Of a DNA stretch of 64,000 nucleotides, positions 26,385 through 34,968 are shown piece after piece. The position numbers and the translations under genes were made by a program. The stretch is from Roseivirga seohaensis. Lineage in GTDB: Bacteria; Bacteroidota; Bacteroidia; Cytophagales; Cyclobacteriaceae. The DNA lies in assembly GCF_001592945.1 (NCBI RefSeq), contig NZ_LRPB01000006.1, forward strand, positions 1 through 64,000, read 5' to 3'. The first letter of the stretch is position 1. Every line of letters starts with the position of its first letter. The notes under the pieces are model-generated. The model searched no databases. It had not been told where the DNA came from and saw only the letters and a program-made list of their open reading frames with translations.

Positions 26385-28628
26385 ATGTCAAATCTGATTT
26401 ATTTAGTCCCAATTCTCGGGCTAGTCGGCTTGTTAGTAATGATCGTTAAATCGAACTGGGTAAACAAGCAAGATGCAGGGGATGAAAAAATGCAAAACCT
26501 TGCCAAGTACATCCGCGAAGGAGCTTTGGCTTTCCTCAGCGCTGAGTACAGAGTACTCGCCATATTTGTAGTGGTTGCAGGTATACTTTTAGGAGTAATC
26601 TCTACCTTGGTTGAAACCACACACTACTTCATAATTTTTGCTTTTATCATTGGTGCATTTTTCTCTGCATTGGCCGGAAACATCGGTATGAGAATCGCAA
26701 CTGCTGCCAATGTAAGAACTACCCAAGCTGCTAGAACCAGTTTAGGTCAAGCCTTAAAAGTTGCCTTTACTGGCGGTACTGTAATGGGACTTGGTGTTGC
26801 TGGTTTAGCCGTATTTGGACTAAGTATGCTCTTCATTCTATTGTTTGCTTTCTTTATGGATAGCGACATGGCGAATGGCGGTGTGTATCAAATGACAATC
26901 GTATTAGAAGCCCTTGCTGGTTTCTCTCTAGGGGCTGAGTCAATTGCCCTTTTCGCTCGTGTAGGCGGTGGTATCTACACTAAAGCAGCCGATGTTGGCG
27001 CTGACCTTGTAGGTAAAGTAGAGGCAGGTATTCCTGAAGATGATCCAAGAAACCCTGCTACTATTGCTGACAACGTAGGTGATAACGTAGGTGATGTAGC
27101 CGGTATGGGTGCCGATCTTTTTGGTTCTTATGTGGCTACAGTATTGGCTTCAATGGTGTTGGGTAACTACATCATTAGAGATATGGGCGGATCAGTTGAT
27201 GACCAATTCAGTGGTATCGGTCCAATCTTGCTCCCATTGGTAATTGCAGGTGCCGGGATCATCTTCTCGTTGATCGGTACTATGTTTATCAAAATCAAAA
27301 ATAACAACGCTAAAGAAGCAGAAGTTCAGGCCGCTTTGAACCGTGGTAACTGGATTTCAATCATATTAACCGCTATCGGTTGTTATTTCCTTATCGACCT
27401 TCTTTTGCCTGAAACTATGCAAATGAAGTTCTTTGGCGAAGGTATTTTAGAAATTACTTCTATCCGTGTATTCGGAGCTGTGTTGGTAGGTTTAGTAGTT
27501 GGTGGTTTAATTTCTTACCTAACTGAATTCTACACTGCCATTGGAAAAAAACCTGTAATGAGCATTATTCAAAACTCATCTACTGGTGCTGCTACAAACA
27601 TTATTGCAGGTTTATCTGTAGGTATGAAGTCTACCTTCGGACCAATTATTCTTTTTGCGGGTGCCATTTGGGGTGCTTACGAATTGGCTGGTTTCTACGG
27701 TGTAGGTATTGCTGCTTCTGCTATGATGGCAACCACTGCAATGCAATTAGCCATTGACGCTTTCGGTCCTATTGCGGATAACGCAGGTGGTATTGCCGAA
27801 ATGAGTGAGCTTCCTTCTGAAGTACGTGAGAAAACAGATATTTTGGATTCAGTAGGAAATACAACTGCTGCTATTGGAAAAGGGTTTGCCATTGCTTCTG
27901 CAGCATTAACAGCTCTAGCACTTTTTGCTGCATACGTTACTTTCACTGGTATTGATGGTATCAATATTTTCAAAGCCGATGTACTCGCTGCCTTGTTTAT
28001 TGGAGGTATGATTCCTGTAATTTTCTCTGCTTTGGCTATGGAATCTGTAGGTAAAGCGGCCATGGAAATGGTAAAAGAAGTAAGAAGACAGTTCAAAGAA
28101 ATTCCAGGCATTATGGAAGGCACTGCCACTCCAGAGTACGGTAAGTGTGTTGAAATTTCTACCAAAGCAGCTATTAAAGAAATGATGTTGCCAGGAGCTA
28201 TTACCATCATCTTCCCTATTCTTGTAGGGTTTATCATGGGACCAGAAGCACTAGGAGCTTATATGGCAGGTGTTGCAGTATCAGGTGTACTTTGGGCGAT
28301 CTTCCAAAACAACGCTGGTGGTGCTTGGGACAACGCTAAGAAATCTTTCGAAGCTGGTGTTATGATTGATGGAGAAATGACTTACAAAGGTTCTGACGCT
28401 CACAAAGCTGCTGTAACTGGAGATACTGTGGGTGATCCATTCAAAGATACTTCTGGTCCATCAATGAACATTTTGATTAAGCTTACTTGTTTGGTTGGTT
28501 TGGTGATTGCCCCTCTATTGGGTGCTGGTCATTCAGAGTCTGCTGACGACACTAAAGCTGAAGTAAAAGAAATTATTATTGAAGAACCAGCAGTAGAAAT
28601 TACTGAAGTAGTGACTGAGTTGAACTAA
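26385..28628 (+). CDS. hppA: Membrane-bound ion-pumping pyrophosphatase, K+-dependent type
   Basis: Integral membrane enzyme of 747 residues that splits pyrophosphate and pumps H+ and/or Na+ out of the cytoplasm. About sixteen helices are visible. The substrate loops are intact: [20 protein letters not shown] and [20 protein letters not shown]; the second half has [10 protein letters not shown] and [16 protein letters not shown]. The residue after GNTT is Ala ([10 protein letters not shown]), where K+-independent enzymes carry Lys, so this should be a K+-stimulated form. H+ versus Na+ specificity is undecided. The C-terminus has an unusual acidic tail of about 30 residues rich in Glu and Val. 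Confidence 0.96.
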   Translation: MSNLIYLVPILGLVGLLVMIVKSNWVNKQDAGDEKMQNLAKYIREGALAFLSAEYRVLAIFVVVAGILLGVISTLVETTHYFIIFAFIIGAFFSALAGNIGMRIATAANVRTTQAARTSLGQALKVAFTGGTVMGLGVAGLAVFGLSMLFILLFAFFMDSDMANGGVYQMTIVLEALAGFSLGAESIALFARVGGGIYTKAADVGADLVGKVEAGIPEDDPRNPATIADNVGDNVGDVAGMGADLFGSYVATVLASMVLGNYIIRDMGGSVDDQFSGIGPILLPLVIAGAGIIFSLIGTMFIKIKNNNAKEAEVQAALNRGNWISIILTAIGCYFLIDLLLPETMQMKFFGEGILEITSIRVFGAVLVGLVVGGLISYLTEFYTAIGKKPVMSIIQNSSTGAATNIIAGLSVGMKSTFGPIILFAGAIWGAYELAGFYGVGIAASAMMATTAMQLAIDAFGPIADNAGGIAEMSELPSEVREKTDILDSVGNTTAAIGKGFAIASAALTALALFAAYVTFTGIDGINIFKADVLAALFIGGMIPVIFSALAMESVGKAAMEMVKEVRRQFKEIPGIMEGTATPEYGKCVEISTKAAIKEMMLPGAITIIFPILVGFIMGPEALGAYMAGVAVSGVLWAIFQNNAGGAWDNAKKSFEAGVMIDGEMTYKGSDAHKAAVTGDTVGDPFKDTSGPSMNILIKLTCLVGLVIAPLLGAGHSESADDTKAEVKEIIIEEPAVEITEVVTELN

Positions 28629-28650
28629 GATTCAACAAAACATAAAATTG

Positions 28651-28681
28651 AAAGGCTACCCGAAACGGTAGCCTTTTTTTT
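28651..28681 (+). terminator. hppA terminator, left copy of an island-flanking hairpin
   Basis: AAAGGCTACC (28651-28660), loop CGAAAC, GGTAGCCTTT (28667-28676) and a T-tract to 28681. A second copy at 36531 bounds the restriction-modification island on the right. Confidence 0.92.
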
Positions 28682-28834
28682 GTACCCTCATTTCACTCGT
28701 AAAAAGTACTAGACTAATTAAAGGAAAAAATAGTAGATTGGGTGGTCGATAGGTGTTCTAACGACAATCAGAACATTAACAAGACTGGCAGTAAATTCTC
28801 ATGAATGATTTGCCAAATGAATAGCGCTCATTAA

Positions 28835-31657
28835 ATGCCAGATTACACTAACCAAAACCCTGAACAAATTGCGAGAGATCGAATTGACCAAATGCTCAAA
28901 GAGGCAGGATGGCTCGTTCAGTCGAAAGATACTGTCAATTTATCTGCGGGAATTGGCATAGCACTCAGAGAGACCAACACCGAGTCTGGTTCTGCGGATT
29001 ACATACTCTTTGTGAATTCTAAAGCCGTTGGGGTAATAGAAGCAAAGGCCGAAGATTTGGGCTATAAGCTATTACAAGTTGAAGATCAATCGGCCAGGTA
29101 TGCCAAGGACGCCATTAAGATTGGCAAGTTCATTCTAGAAAGTGAAAAGCCATTCGTTTATGAAAGTACTGGAACAATTACAAGATTTACCGACTACAGA
29201 GACCCAAAACCAAGAGGCAGAAACGTTTTTAGTTTCCATAAACCCGAAACTCTGGCCGAATGGATTAAGCAAGGAAAAAGCCTTAGAGAAAGGTTTTTAG
29301 CAACTCCCCCTTTAGACCCCACAGGGCTAAGGCCTGCTCAGATTAAAGCAGTGAACAACCTAGAGCACTCCTTTAAAAAGAATCGCCCAAAAGCCTTGAT
29401 TCAAATGGCCACTGGTGCAGGAAAGACATTTACAGCCGCCACTTTTATTTACCGACTTTTAAAGCATGTAGACGCCAAGCGCATCTTATTTCTAGTGGAC
29501 ACCAAAAACTTGGGCGAACAGGCAGAGCAAGAGTTTATGACTTTTCAGCCCAATGATGACAACAGAAAATTTACGGAGCTTTACAATGTACAGCGCCTAA
29601 CATCTAGCTACATCGCTTCTGATAGTCAAGTTTGTATTTCCACAATTCAGCGCCTTTACTCCATTCTGAAAGGCGAGGAATTGGATGAAAGCGCAGAACT
29701 CGTTAACCCAGAAGAAAACTCATGGGTTAAACAGCAGTTAAATAAAAAGCAGGCAGTTCCTGTAGAGTACACGCCTAAAGTACCGATTGAGCAATTCGAC
29801 TTTATTGTAATTGATGAATGCCACAGGTCTATTTACAATCTGTGGAAACAAGTCCTCGATTACTTCGATGCTTTTCTGATAGGCTTAACAGCCACTCCCG
29901 ATAAACGCACTTTTGGTTTCTTCAATGAAAATGTGGTGAGTGAATACACTTATGAAGAGTCGGTGACTGATGGAGTGAACGTGCCTTATGATGTTTACAC
30001 CATTGAAACTGAGATATCTAAAAAAGGAGGTTTAATAAAAGCGGGCTGGTTTATTGACAGACGAGATAAACTGACTAGAAAAAAAAGGTGGCAGCAAGAG
30101 GATGAAGACACTGAATACAAGCGCAACGACTTGGACAGAAAAGTGGTCAACCCAAGCCAAATCCGAAATATTATAAAGGAATATAAACGAGCGCTGAAAA
30201 CCGAAATTTACCCCAACCGCGTGGACAAAGACGGAGAATACGAAGTGCCAAAAACGTTGGTCTTTGCCAAAACCGATAGCCATGCCGATGACATTATAAA
30301 AATCATCCGAGAGGAATTTGACGAAGGCAACGACTTCTGTAAAAAAGTAACCTATAAGATTGAAGAAGACCCAAAATCAGTGCTGAATAGGTTTCGAAAT
30401 TCTTATTACCCCCGTATTGCCGTAACAGTAGATATGATTGCTACTGGAACAGATGTAAAACCTTTGGAGGTGTTGCTCTTTATGCGCGATGTAAAAAGTG
30501 TAAACTACTTTGAGCAAATGAAAGGCAGAGGAACCCGAACCATTAATAGCGACTCTTTACAGATGGTTTCCCGTACCGCCAAAAGTAAAACCCACTTTGT
30601 AATTGTGGATGCCGTTGGTGCTATAAAATCTAAAAAGACAGACAGCAGACCCTTAGAAAGAAAGCCTACCATGGCCTTGAAGGATTTATTAGGTGCTGTG
30701 GCTATGGGTATTGCAGATGAAGATTTGTTCTTGTCATTGGCCAACCGCTTAATCCGATTAGAAAAACAAATCACTGAAAAGGAGAAAGAGAAGCTGTTGG
30801 AATTTTCGGGAGGCAAAAACCTAAAGCAAATCACCAAAGAATTGCTTACTGCTTACGACTCGGATGAAATAGATAGCAAGGCCCAGATTGAAATTGATAG
30901 CATCCCTATTGAAGATAGAACACCTGACCTCATTGAAAAGACAAAACAAGCCACACAGGCTGAGCTTATTAAACAGGCCACATCTACCTTTAATGGAGAA
31001 TTGAATACTTACCTGGAAAACGTGCGAAGAGAACATGACCAGATCATTGACAGTATTAACATTGACACCGTTACTAAATCAGAGTGGGACACCACTTCGG
31101 TAGACAAAGCCAATGAAGTAGTAAAAGACTTTAGTGCTTACCTTGAAGCCAATAAAGACGAAATAAAAGCCTTAAGTATTTTCTATAATCAGCCTTACAA
31201 CCGCAGAGAGATCACTTTTAAAATGATCAAGGAAGTGTTTGATAAATTGAGTTTAGAGCAACCATTATTAGCCCCTGACTATGTGTGGAATGCTTATGCT
31301 ACTTTAGATAATATTAAAAGTGAACAACCCAAAGATGAACTCACCGCATTAGTTTCTTTGATTCGTAAAGCCTGCGGAATTGATAGCGAACTAAAATCTT
31401 TTGATAAAACCATTGAAAAAAATTATAACGATTGGTTATTTAAGCAACATACAGGTCAACATAAACGCTTTACGCAAGAACAACTCGACTGGCTCAAGAT
31501 GATCAAAGATCATGTGGTAAGCAGTTACCATATTGAGTTGGATGACCTAGATTATACACCTTTTGATAGTAAGGGCGGTAGAGGCAAAATGTATCAGCTT
31601 TTCGGAAACGAAATGAATGATATTATTGATGAGCTAAATGAGGTATTGGCCGCCTAA
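28835..31657 (+). CDS. hsdR: Type I restriction enzyme subunit R (HsdR)
   Basis: Motor and nuclease subunit, 940 residues. The N-terminal endonuclease domain has a PD-(D/E)xK pattern (Asp55, then IEAK with Glu69 and Lys71). The superfamily-2 translocase follows: Walker A ATGAGKT at 193-199, DECHR, LTATPDKRT and QMKGRGTRT. A C-terminal helical region (from about 640) contacts the methylase complex. It cuts DNA away from unmethylated target sites after translocation. Similar in layout to the EcoEI type. It is the first gene of the island, 206 bases after hppA; no clear promoter was seen in 28682-28834. Confidence 0.95.
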   Translation: MPDYTNQNPEQIARDRIDQMLKEAGWLVQSKDTVNLSAGIGIALRETNTESGSADYILFVNSKAVGVIEAKAEDLGYKLLQVEDQSARYAKDAIKIGKFILESEKPFVYESTGTITRFTDYRDPKPRGRNVFSFHKPETLAEWIKQGKSLRERFLATPPLDPTGLRPAQIKAVNNLEHSFKKNRPKALIQMATGAGKTFTAATFIYRLLKHVDAKRILFLVDTKNLGEQAEQEFMTFQPNDDNRKFTELYNVQRLTSSYIASDSQVCISTIQRLYSILKGEELDESAELVNPEENSWVKQQLNKKQAVPVEYTPKVPIEQFDFIVIDECHRSIYNLWKQVLDYFDAFLIGLTATPDKRTFGFFNENVVSEYTYEESVTDGVNVPYDVYTIETEISKKGGLIKAGWFIDRRDKLTRKKRWQQEDEDTEYKRNDLDRKVVNPSQIRNIIKEYKRALKTEIYPNRVDKDGEYEVPKTLVFAKTDSHADDIIKIIREEFDEGNDFCKKVTYKIEEDPKSVLNRFRNSYYPRIAVTVDMIATGTDVKPLEVLLFMRDVKSVNYFEQMKGRGTRTINSDSLQMVSRTAKSKTHFVIVDAVGAIKSKKTDSRPLERKPTMALKDLLGAVAMGIADEDLFLSLANRLIRLEKQITEKEKEKLLEFSGGKNLKQITKELLTAYDSDEIDSKAQIEIDSIPIEDRTPDLIEKTKQATQAELIKQATSTFNGELNTYLENVRREHDQIIDSINIDTVTKSEWDTTSVDKANEVVKDFSAYLEANKDEIKALSIFYNQPYNRREITFKMIKEVFDKLSLEQPLLAPDYVWNAYATLDNIKSEQPKDELTALVSLIRKACGIDSELKSFDKTIEKNYNDWLFKQHTGQHKRFTQEQLDWLKMIKDHVVSSYHIELDDLDYTPFDSKGGRGKMYQLFGNEMNDIIDELNEVLAA

Positions 31658-31660
31658 TTG

Positions 31661-31704
31661 TCTTGAACTGTGATTACTATGATAAATAGGAAAACATGAT
31701 AAAT
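31661..31704 (+). repeat. 9-nt-periodic TGAT array, left of the GxxExxY gene
   Basis: From 31661 the sequence runs TCTTGAACTGTGATTACT and on through ATGATAAAT, with TGAT or a near match every nine bases and into the start codon of the GxxExxY gene. A related array lies to the right of the gene (32121-32205), beginning with nearly the same AACTGTGAT. Confidence 0.65.
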
Positions 31705-32088
31705 GAGAAGTATAAATATTCAGAACTGACAGGTCAAATTATTGGAGCGGCCATGGAGTTACATTCCTTTTTGGGCAACGGTTTTCAGGAGGTTATTTAT
31801 CAACGTGCTTTGTCGCACGAACTTGATTTAAGGAATATATTGCATACTCGTGAAGTTGAAATGGATGTGATGTACAAAGATATTCTGGTGGGCCAACGCA
31901 GAGTGGACTTTTTAATAGCCGATAAAATTAGTGTAGAAATCAAAGCATTAACACAACTCGAAAACGTGCATTTAGCACAGGCCATTAATTATTTAGAAGC
32001 CTACAATTTGCAAATAGGCTTACTGATCAATTTTGGAGAAACGAAACTGAAATTTCACAGACTCGAAAACAAGAAATTCAAAGCCTAA
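31696..32088 (+). CDS. GxxExxY protein (PD-(D/E)xK nuclease-like)
   Basis: Small protein of 130 residues, recognised by its name-giving motif GFQEVIY (Gly29, Glu32, Tyr35) and by RRVDFLIADKISVEIKAL, which looks like a PD-(D/E)xK nuclease core with Asp, Glu and Lys in the right order. Biological function is not established for the family; it is scattered widely in Bacteroidota and other phyla, often between unrelated genes. Here it sits inside the type I system between hsdR and hsdS and is bracketed by 9-nt-periodic repeats, which suggests that gene and repeats move as one unit. Confidence 0.88.
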   Translation: MINEKYKYSELTGQIIGAAMELHSFLGNGFQEVIYQRALSHELDLRNILHTREVEMDVMYKDILVGQRRVDFLIADKISVEIKALTQLENVHLAQAINYLEAYNLQIGLLINFGETKLKFHRLENKKFKA

Positions 32089-32120
32089 TCATGATTTTAC
32101 TAAAATTAAACACCATCATT

Positions 32121-32205
32121 CTTAACTGTGATCGCTTTGATAATTATGAAAACAGGATAAAACACAATCAAGGCCATCACAAAAATCAAATACATCACAG
32201 TTAAG
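32121..32205. repeat. Palindromic 9-nt-periodic array, right of the GxxExxY gene
   Basis: An 85-base block bounded by a perfect 12-bp inverted repeat, CTTAACTGTGAT (32121-32132) and ATCACAGTTAAG (32194-32205). Inside, TGAT-like units recur at nine-base steps on the left half (GTGATCGCT, TTGATAATT, ATGAAAACA) and as their complements on the right (GCCATCACA, AAAATCAAA, TACATCACA). It resembles the array at 31661. Confidence 0.7.
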
Positions 32206-32216
32206 ACGACAGCAGG

Positions 32217-33734
32217 ATGAGACAAGATTGGGTAGAAGTTGAAGTGAGTGAATTGGGTAAGGTAATTACTGGCGGAACACCGAGTAAAAAGAATTCAGAG
32301 TACTATTCCTCTTACGACTTCCCGTTTTATAAACCCACTGATTTAAATAAAGGATATTATGTCAGGGAATCTTCTGATTATTTATCTGATTTAGGTTTTC
32401 AACAATCTAGAAGTGCCAAGGCTGGCTCAGTTTTGGTGACTTGTATTGGCGCAACGATAGGTAAAACAGGGATTATTCGCAAAGAAGGCGCGTTTAACCA
32501 GCAGATCAATGCTATTGTCCCTAATAAACCTTTGTCAAGTGAGTTCATTTATTACCAAATAATCTCTTCCTCATTTCAGAGGGCAATTAAAAATGCTGCA
32601 TCCTCAACTACACTTCCTATTCTAAACAAAGGGAGATTCTCTAAGCTAATTTTTAGGATTTGCCCCCTCCCCGAACAACGAGCCATTGTATCCAAAATAG
32701 AAGAACTCTTTTCCGATTTAGACAAAGGCATTGCCGACCTCAAAAAAGCACAAGACCAATTAAAAATCTATCGCCAAGCTGTATTGAAAAAGGCTTTTGA
32801 GGGTGAGTTGACAAGGGAATGGAGAGAACAACAAACCAATCTCCCAACCGCAGATCAGTTGTTAGAGCAAATCAAAGAAGAACGCCAAAAACACTATGAA
32901 CAACAGCTTGAGAATTGGAAGCAAGCGGTAAAAGATTGGGAGAAGAATGGTAAAGAAGGGAAAAAGCCAGGGAAGCCAGCAATCTATAAGCTATTTGATT
33001 CCCCCGTGAAGACTTTAAATTTAAACCTCCCATCAACTTGGTTTTTTGACTGTATTGGAAATACATGTTCAAAAACAGAATATGGTTCATCTTCAAAATC
33101 AAATATATCTGGGAAAATACCTGTATTAAGAATGGGGAATATGCAAGATGGGAAGATTGATTGGAAAGATTTAAAATACTCATCTGATTCAGAAGAAATA
33201 AATCAATACCTATTAAAAGAAGGTGATGTATTATTTAATCGAACAAATAGTCCTGAGCTGGTTGGAAAAACAGTACAATACAAGGGTGAAAGACCCGCAA
33301 TCTTTGCTGGTTACTTAATACGCTTAAATCAGATTGAAAATATTATTTCAGGAGCGTATTTAAATCATTTTCTAAATTCGCATCCTGCAAAAGTCTATGG
33401 CTCATTTGTAAAAACAGATGGAGTTAATCAATCAAATATCAACGGAGATAAGCTCTCTAATTACCCCATCCCTATATGTTCAATTGAAGAACAACACCAA
33501 ATCGTCCGAGAAATCGAAACTCGCCTATCCGTTTGCGATAAGGTAGAGCAAAGTATTACCGAGAGTTTAGAGAAAGCCAAAGCCCTGCGCCAAAGTATTC
33601 TAAAAAAGGCCTTTGAAGGCACATTGCTTTCCACAGCAGAAATAGAAAAATGCAAACAAGCAAAAGACTATGAGCCAGCAAGTGTTTTGCTGGAAAGGAT
33701 TAAGAATTCCTCCACTAAAGTTTCGGCCTCCTAA
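32217..33734 (+). CDS. hsdS: Type I restriction-modification specificity subunit S
   Basis: DNA-recognition subunit, 505 residues, with two target recognition domains. TRD1 (about 1-150) ends in the conserved PLPEQRAIVSKIEELFSDLDKG, followed by a coiled-coil spacer (KAQDQLKIYRQAVLKKAFEGEL). TRD2 (about 265-430) ends in IEEQHQIVREIETRLS and a second coil, again with LKKAFEGTL. Full length, so one bipartite target is expected. There is no second hsdS or silent TRD cassette and no recombinase beside it, hence no sign of specificity switching. Placed before hsdM, separated from it by fic. Confidence 0.95.
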   Translation: MRQDWVEVEVSELGKVITGGTPSKKNSEYYSSYDFPFYKPTDLNKGYYVRESSDYLSDLGFQQSRSAKAGSVLVTCIGATIGKTGIIRKEGAFNQQINAIVPNKPLSSEFIYYQIISSSFQRAIKNAASSTTLPILNKGRFSKLIFRICPLPEQRAIVSKIEELFSDLDKGIADLKKAQDQLKIYRQAVLKKAFEGELTREWREQQTNLPTADQLLEQIKEERQKHYEQQLENWKQAVKDWEKNGKEGKKPGKPAIYKLFDSPVKTLNLNLPSTWFFDCIGNTCSKTEYGSSSKSNISGKIPVLRMGNMQDGKIDWKDLKYSSDSEEINQYLLKEGDVLFNRTNSPELVGKTVQYKGERPAIFAGYLIRLNQIENIISGAYLNHFLNSHPAKVYGSFVKTDGVNQSNINGDKLSNYPIPICSIEEQHQIVREIETRLSVCDKVEQSITESLEKAKALRQSILKKAFEGTLLSTAEIEKCKQAKDYEPASVLLERIKNSSTKVSAS

Positions 33735-33791
33735 GGGAAGTTCATTCGTTAAAATTCGACCTTCGAAGAATGAAAAATTTATAACTCATGC

Positions 33792-33819
33792 GTAAGACAC
33801 AAAACCTTTTGTATCTTAC
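33792..33819. promoter_or_regulatory. Palindromic operator upstream of fic
   Basis: GTAAGACACAAAA-CC-TTTTGTATCTTAC is a 28-base palindrome with one mismatch per arm. Two further half-sites with AGACACAAAA follow before the start codon. A palindrome plus half-sites of this size suit a dimeric winged-helix regulator. Confidence 0.7.
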
Positions 33820-33832
33820 ATGCCTCAATATT

Positions 33833-33874
33833 TGAGACACAAAACAGTTTATGTTACTTCCATAAGACACAAAA
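33833..33874 (+). promoter_or_regulatory. Two operator half-sites directly before fic
   Basis: TGAGACACAAAA at 33833-33844 and AAGACACAAAA at 33864-33874 repeat the left arm of the palindrome at 33792. The second ends one base before the fic ATG. A weak -7-like AATATTTG lies at 33827-33834, so the sites would cover promoter and start region. Confidence 0.6.
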
Positions 33875-33875
33875 T

Positions 33876-34967
33876 ATGAAGCCCTATCAACCTGAGGAAT
33901 TGCCGCTAAAAACCATAGAATGGGGGCAATTTATCGACCTTATGGGTAAAGCCAACAGGTACGTTGCCCGTTATGATGGCCTGTTGCAATCGGTAATTAA
34001 CCCCGATGTGCTATTGGCACCACTTCGTACCCAAGAAGCAGTACTCTCTTCAAAAATTGAAGGTACACAAGCCACCTTAGAGGAAGTTTTGGAGTTTGAA
34101 GCAGATGAAAAAGCCAGCGACCACCTTAAAGGCGATATTTGGGAAGTAATCAATTACCGTGTGGCCTTAAAACAAGGCCGAGATAGTATGAAAGAAAGAC
34201 CCTTGTCTCTCAATTCTATAAAACGAATGCATGAGGCGCTTATGCAGGGTGTAAGAGGAGACAGCAAAGACCCAGGTAACTTTAGAAGAATACAAAACTA
34301 TATTGGTAGCCCTGGCTCAAATATAGAAAATGCTCGATTTGTGCCTCCTTCAATACCAGTAATGCTCGAAGCCCTGTACAACTGGGAAAAATACATCCAT
34401 GTTGATGACAAAGATGTATTGGTACAATTGGCCATCATTCACGCGCAGTTTGAAATCATTCACCCATTTTTAGATGGTAACGGCAGAATGGGCAGAATAC
34501 TGATTCCCTTATTTCTGTACCACAAAGAAATTATTCAAGAGCCTGTTTTTTACCTGAGTGATTACCTAGAAAGTAATCGATCTGATTATTATGATGCACT
34601 AAAAGAAATAACAGACAGCGGAAGCTGGACCAACTGGATTAGGTTCTTTTTAAACGCCATTATAGTTCAAGCCGAAAAAAATATTCGCAAAACCCGTGAA
34701 ATAATTAGTTTATATGAGACGGTAAAACTAGAAATTGCCAACAGTACACACTCTCAGTTCTCAATTCAGTGCTTAGACTCCCTTTTTGTTCAGCCCATAT
34801 TTTCGTCAAGAAATTTTGAGAAAAATTCTCAAATACCTAGGTCTAGTGTGGCCAGGTTATTAAATACCTTGGTTGAAAACAAGGTATTAGATATAGCCCA
34901 AAAGGGAGCTGGCAGAAGGCCTACTATTTATGCCTTTCGCAGACTTCTAAACATTGTAAACAATTAA
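33876..34967 (+). CDS. Fic-domain AMP transferase with C-terminal winged helix
   Basis: Protein of 363 residues. The Fic active site HPFLDGNGRMGR is intact with His196, so nucleotide (usually AMP) transfer to a protein target is expected. An N-terminal inhibitory helix SSKIEG (residues 58-63, pattern [ST]xxxE[GN]) makes this a class II, self-inhibited Fic. The last 80 residues form a winged-helix domain (QIPRSSVARLLNTLVENKVL, then KGAGRRPTIYAF), fit to bind the repeats upstream. It lies between hsdS and hsdM, with one base before hsdM. Target unknown; autoregulation and control of hsdM are inferred. Confidence 0.93.
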   Translation: MKPYQPEELPLKTIEWGQFIDLMGKANRYVARYDGLLQSVINPDVLLAPLRTQEAVLSSKIEGTQATLEEVLEFEADEKASDHLKGDIWEVINYRVALKQGRDSMKERPLSLNSIKRMHEALMQGVRGDSKDPGNFRRIQNYIGSPGSNIENARFVPPSIPVMLEALYNWEKYIHVDDKDVLVQLAIIHAQFEIIHPFLDGNGRMGRILIPLFLYHKEIIQEPVFYLSDYLESNRSDYYDALKEITDSGSWTNWIRFFLNAIIVQAEKNIRKTREIISLYETVKLEIANSTHSQFSIQCLDSLFVQPIFSSRNFEKNSQIPRSSVARLLNTLVENKVLDIAQKGAGRRPTIYAFRRLLNIVNN

Positions 34968-34968
34968 C

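Noticed and set aside
27695-28237. Long minus-strand reading frame inside hppA
   Set aside because: It is antisense to the conserved second half of the pyrophosphatase; its sequence is low-complexity (Ala, Ile, Ser, Pro) as expected of a shadow frame.
31661-32205. Periodic repeats as a CRISPR array
   Set aside because: Units are nine bases long, have no spacers of uniform length, and there are no cas genes.
32217-33734. Phase-variable hsdS (invertible specificity)
   Set aside because: Only one hsdS is present, with no silent partner gene, inverted TRD copies or adjacent recombinase; the XerD at 58.75 kb is the chromosomal dif enzyme.
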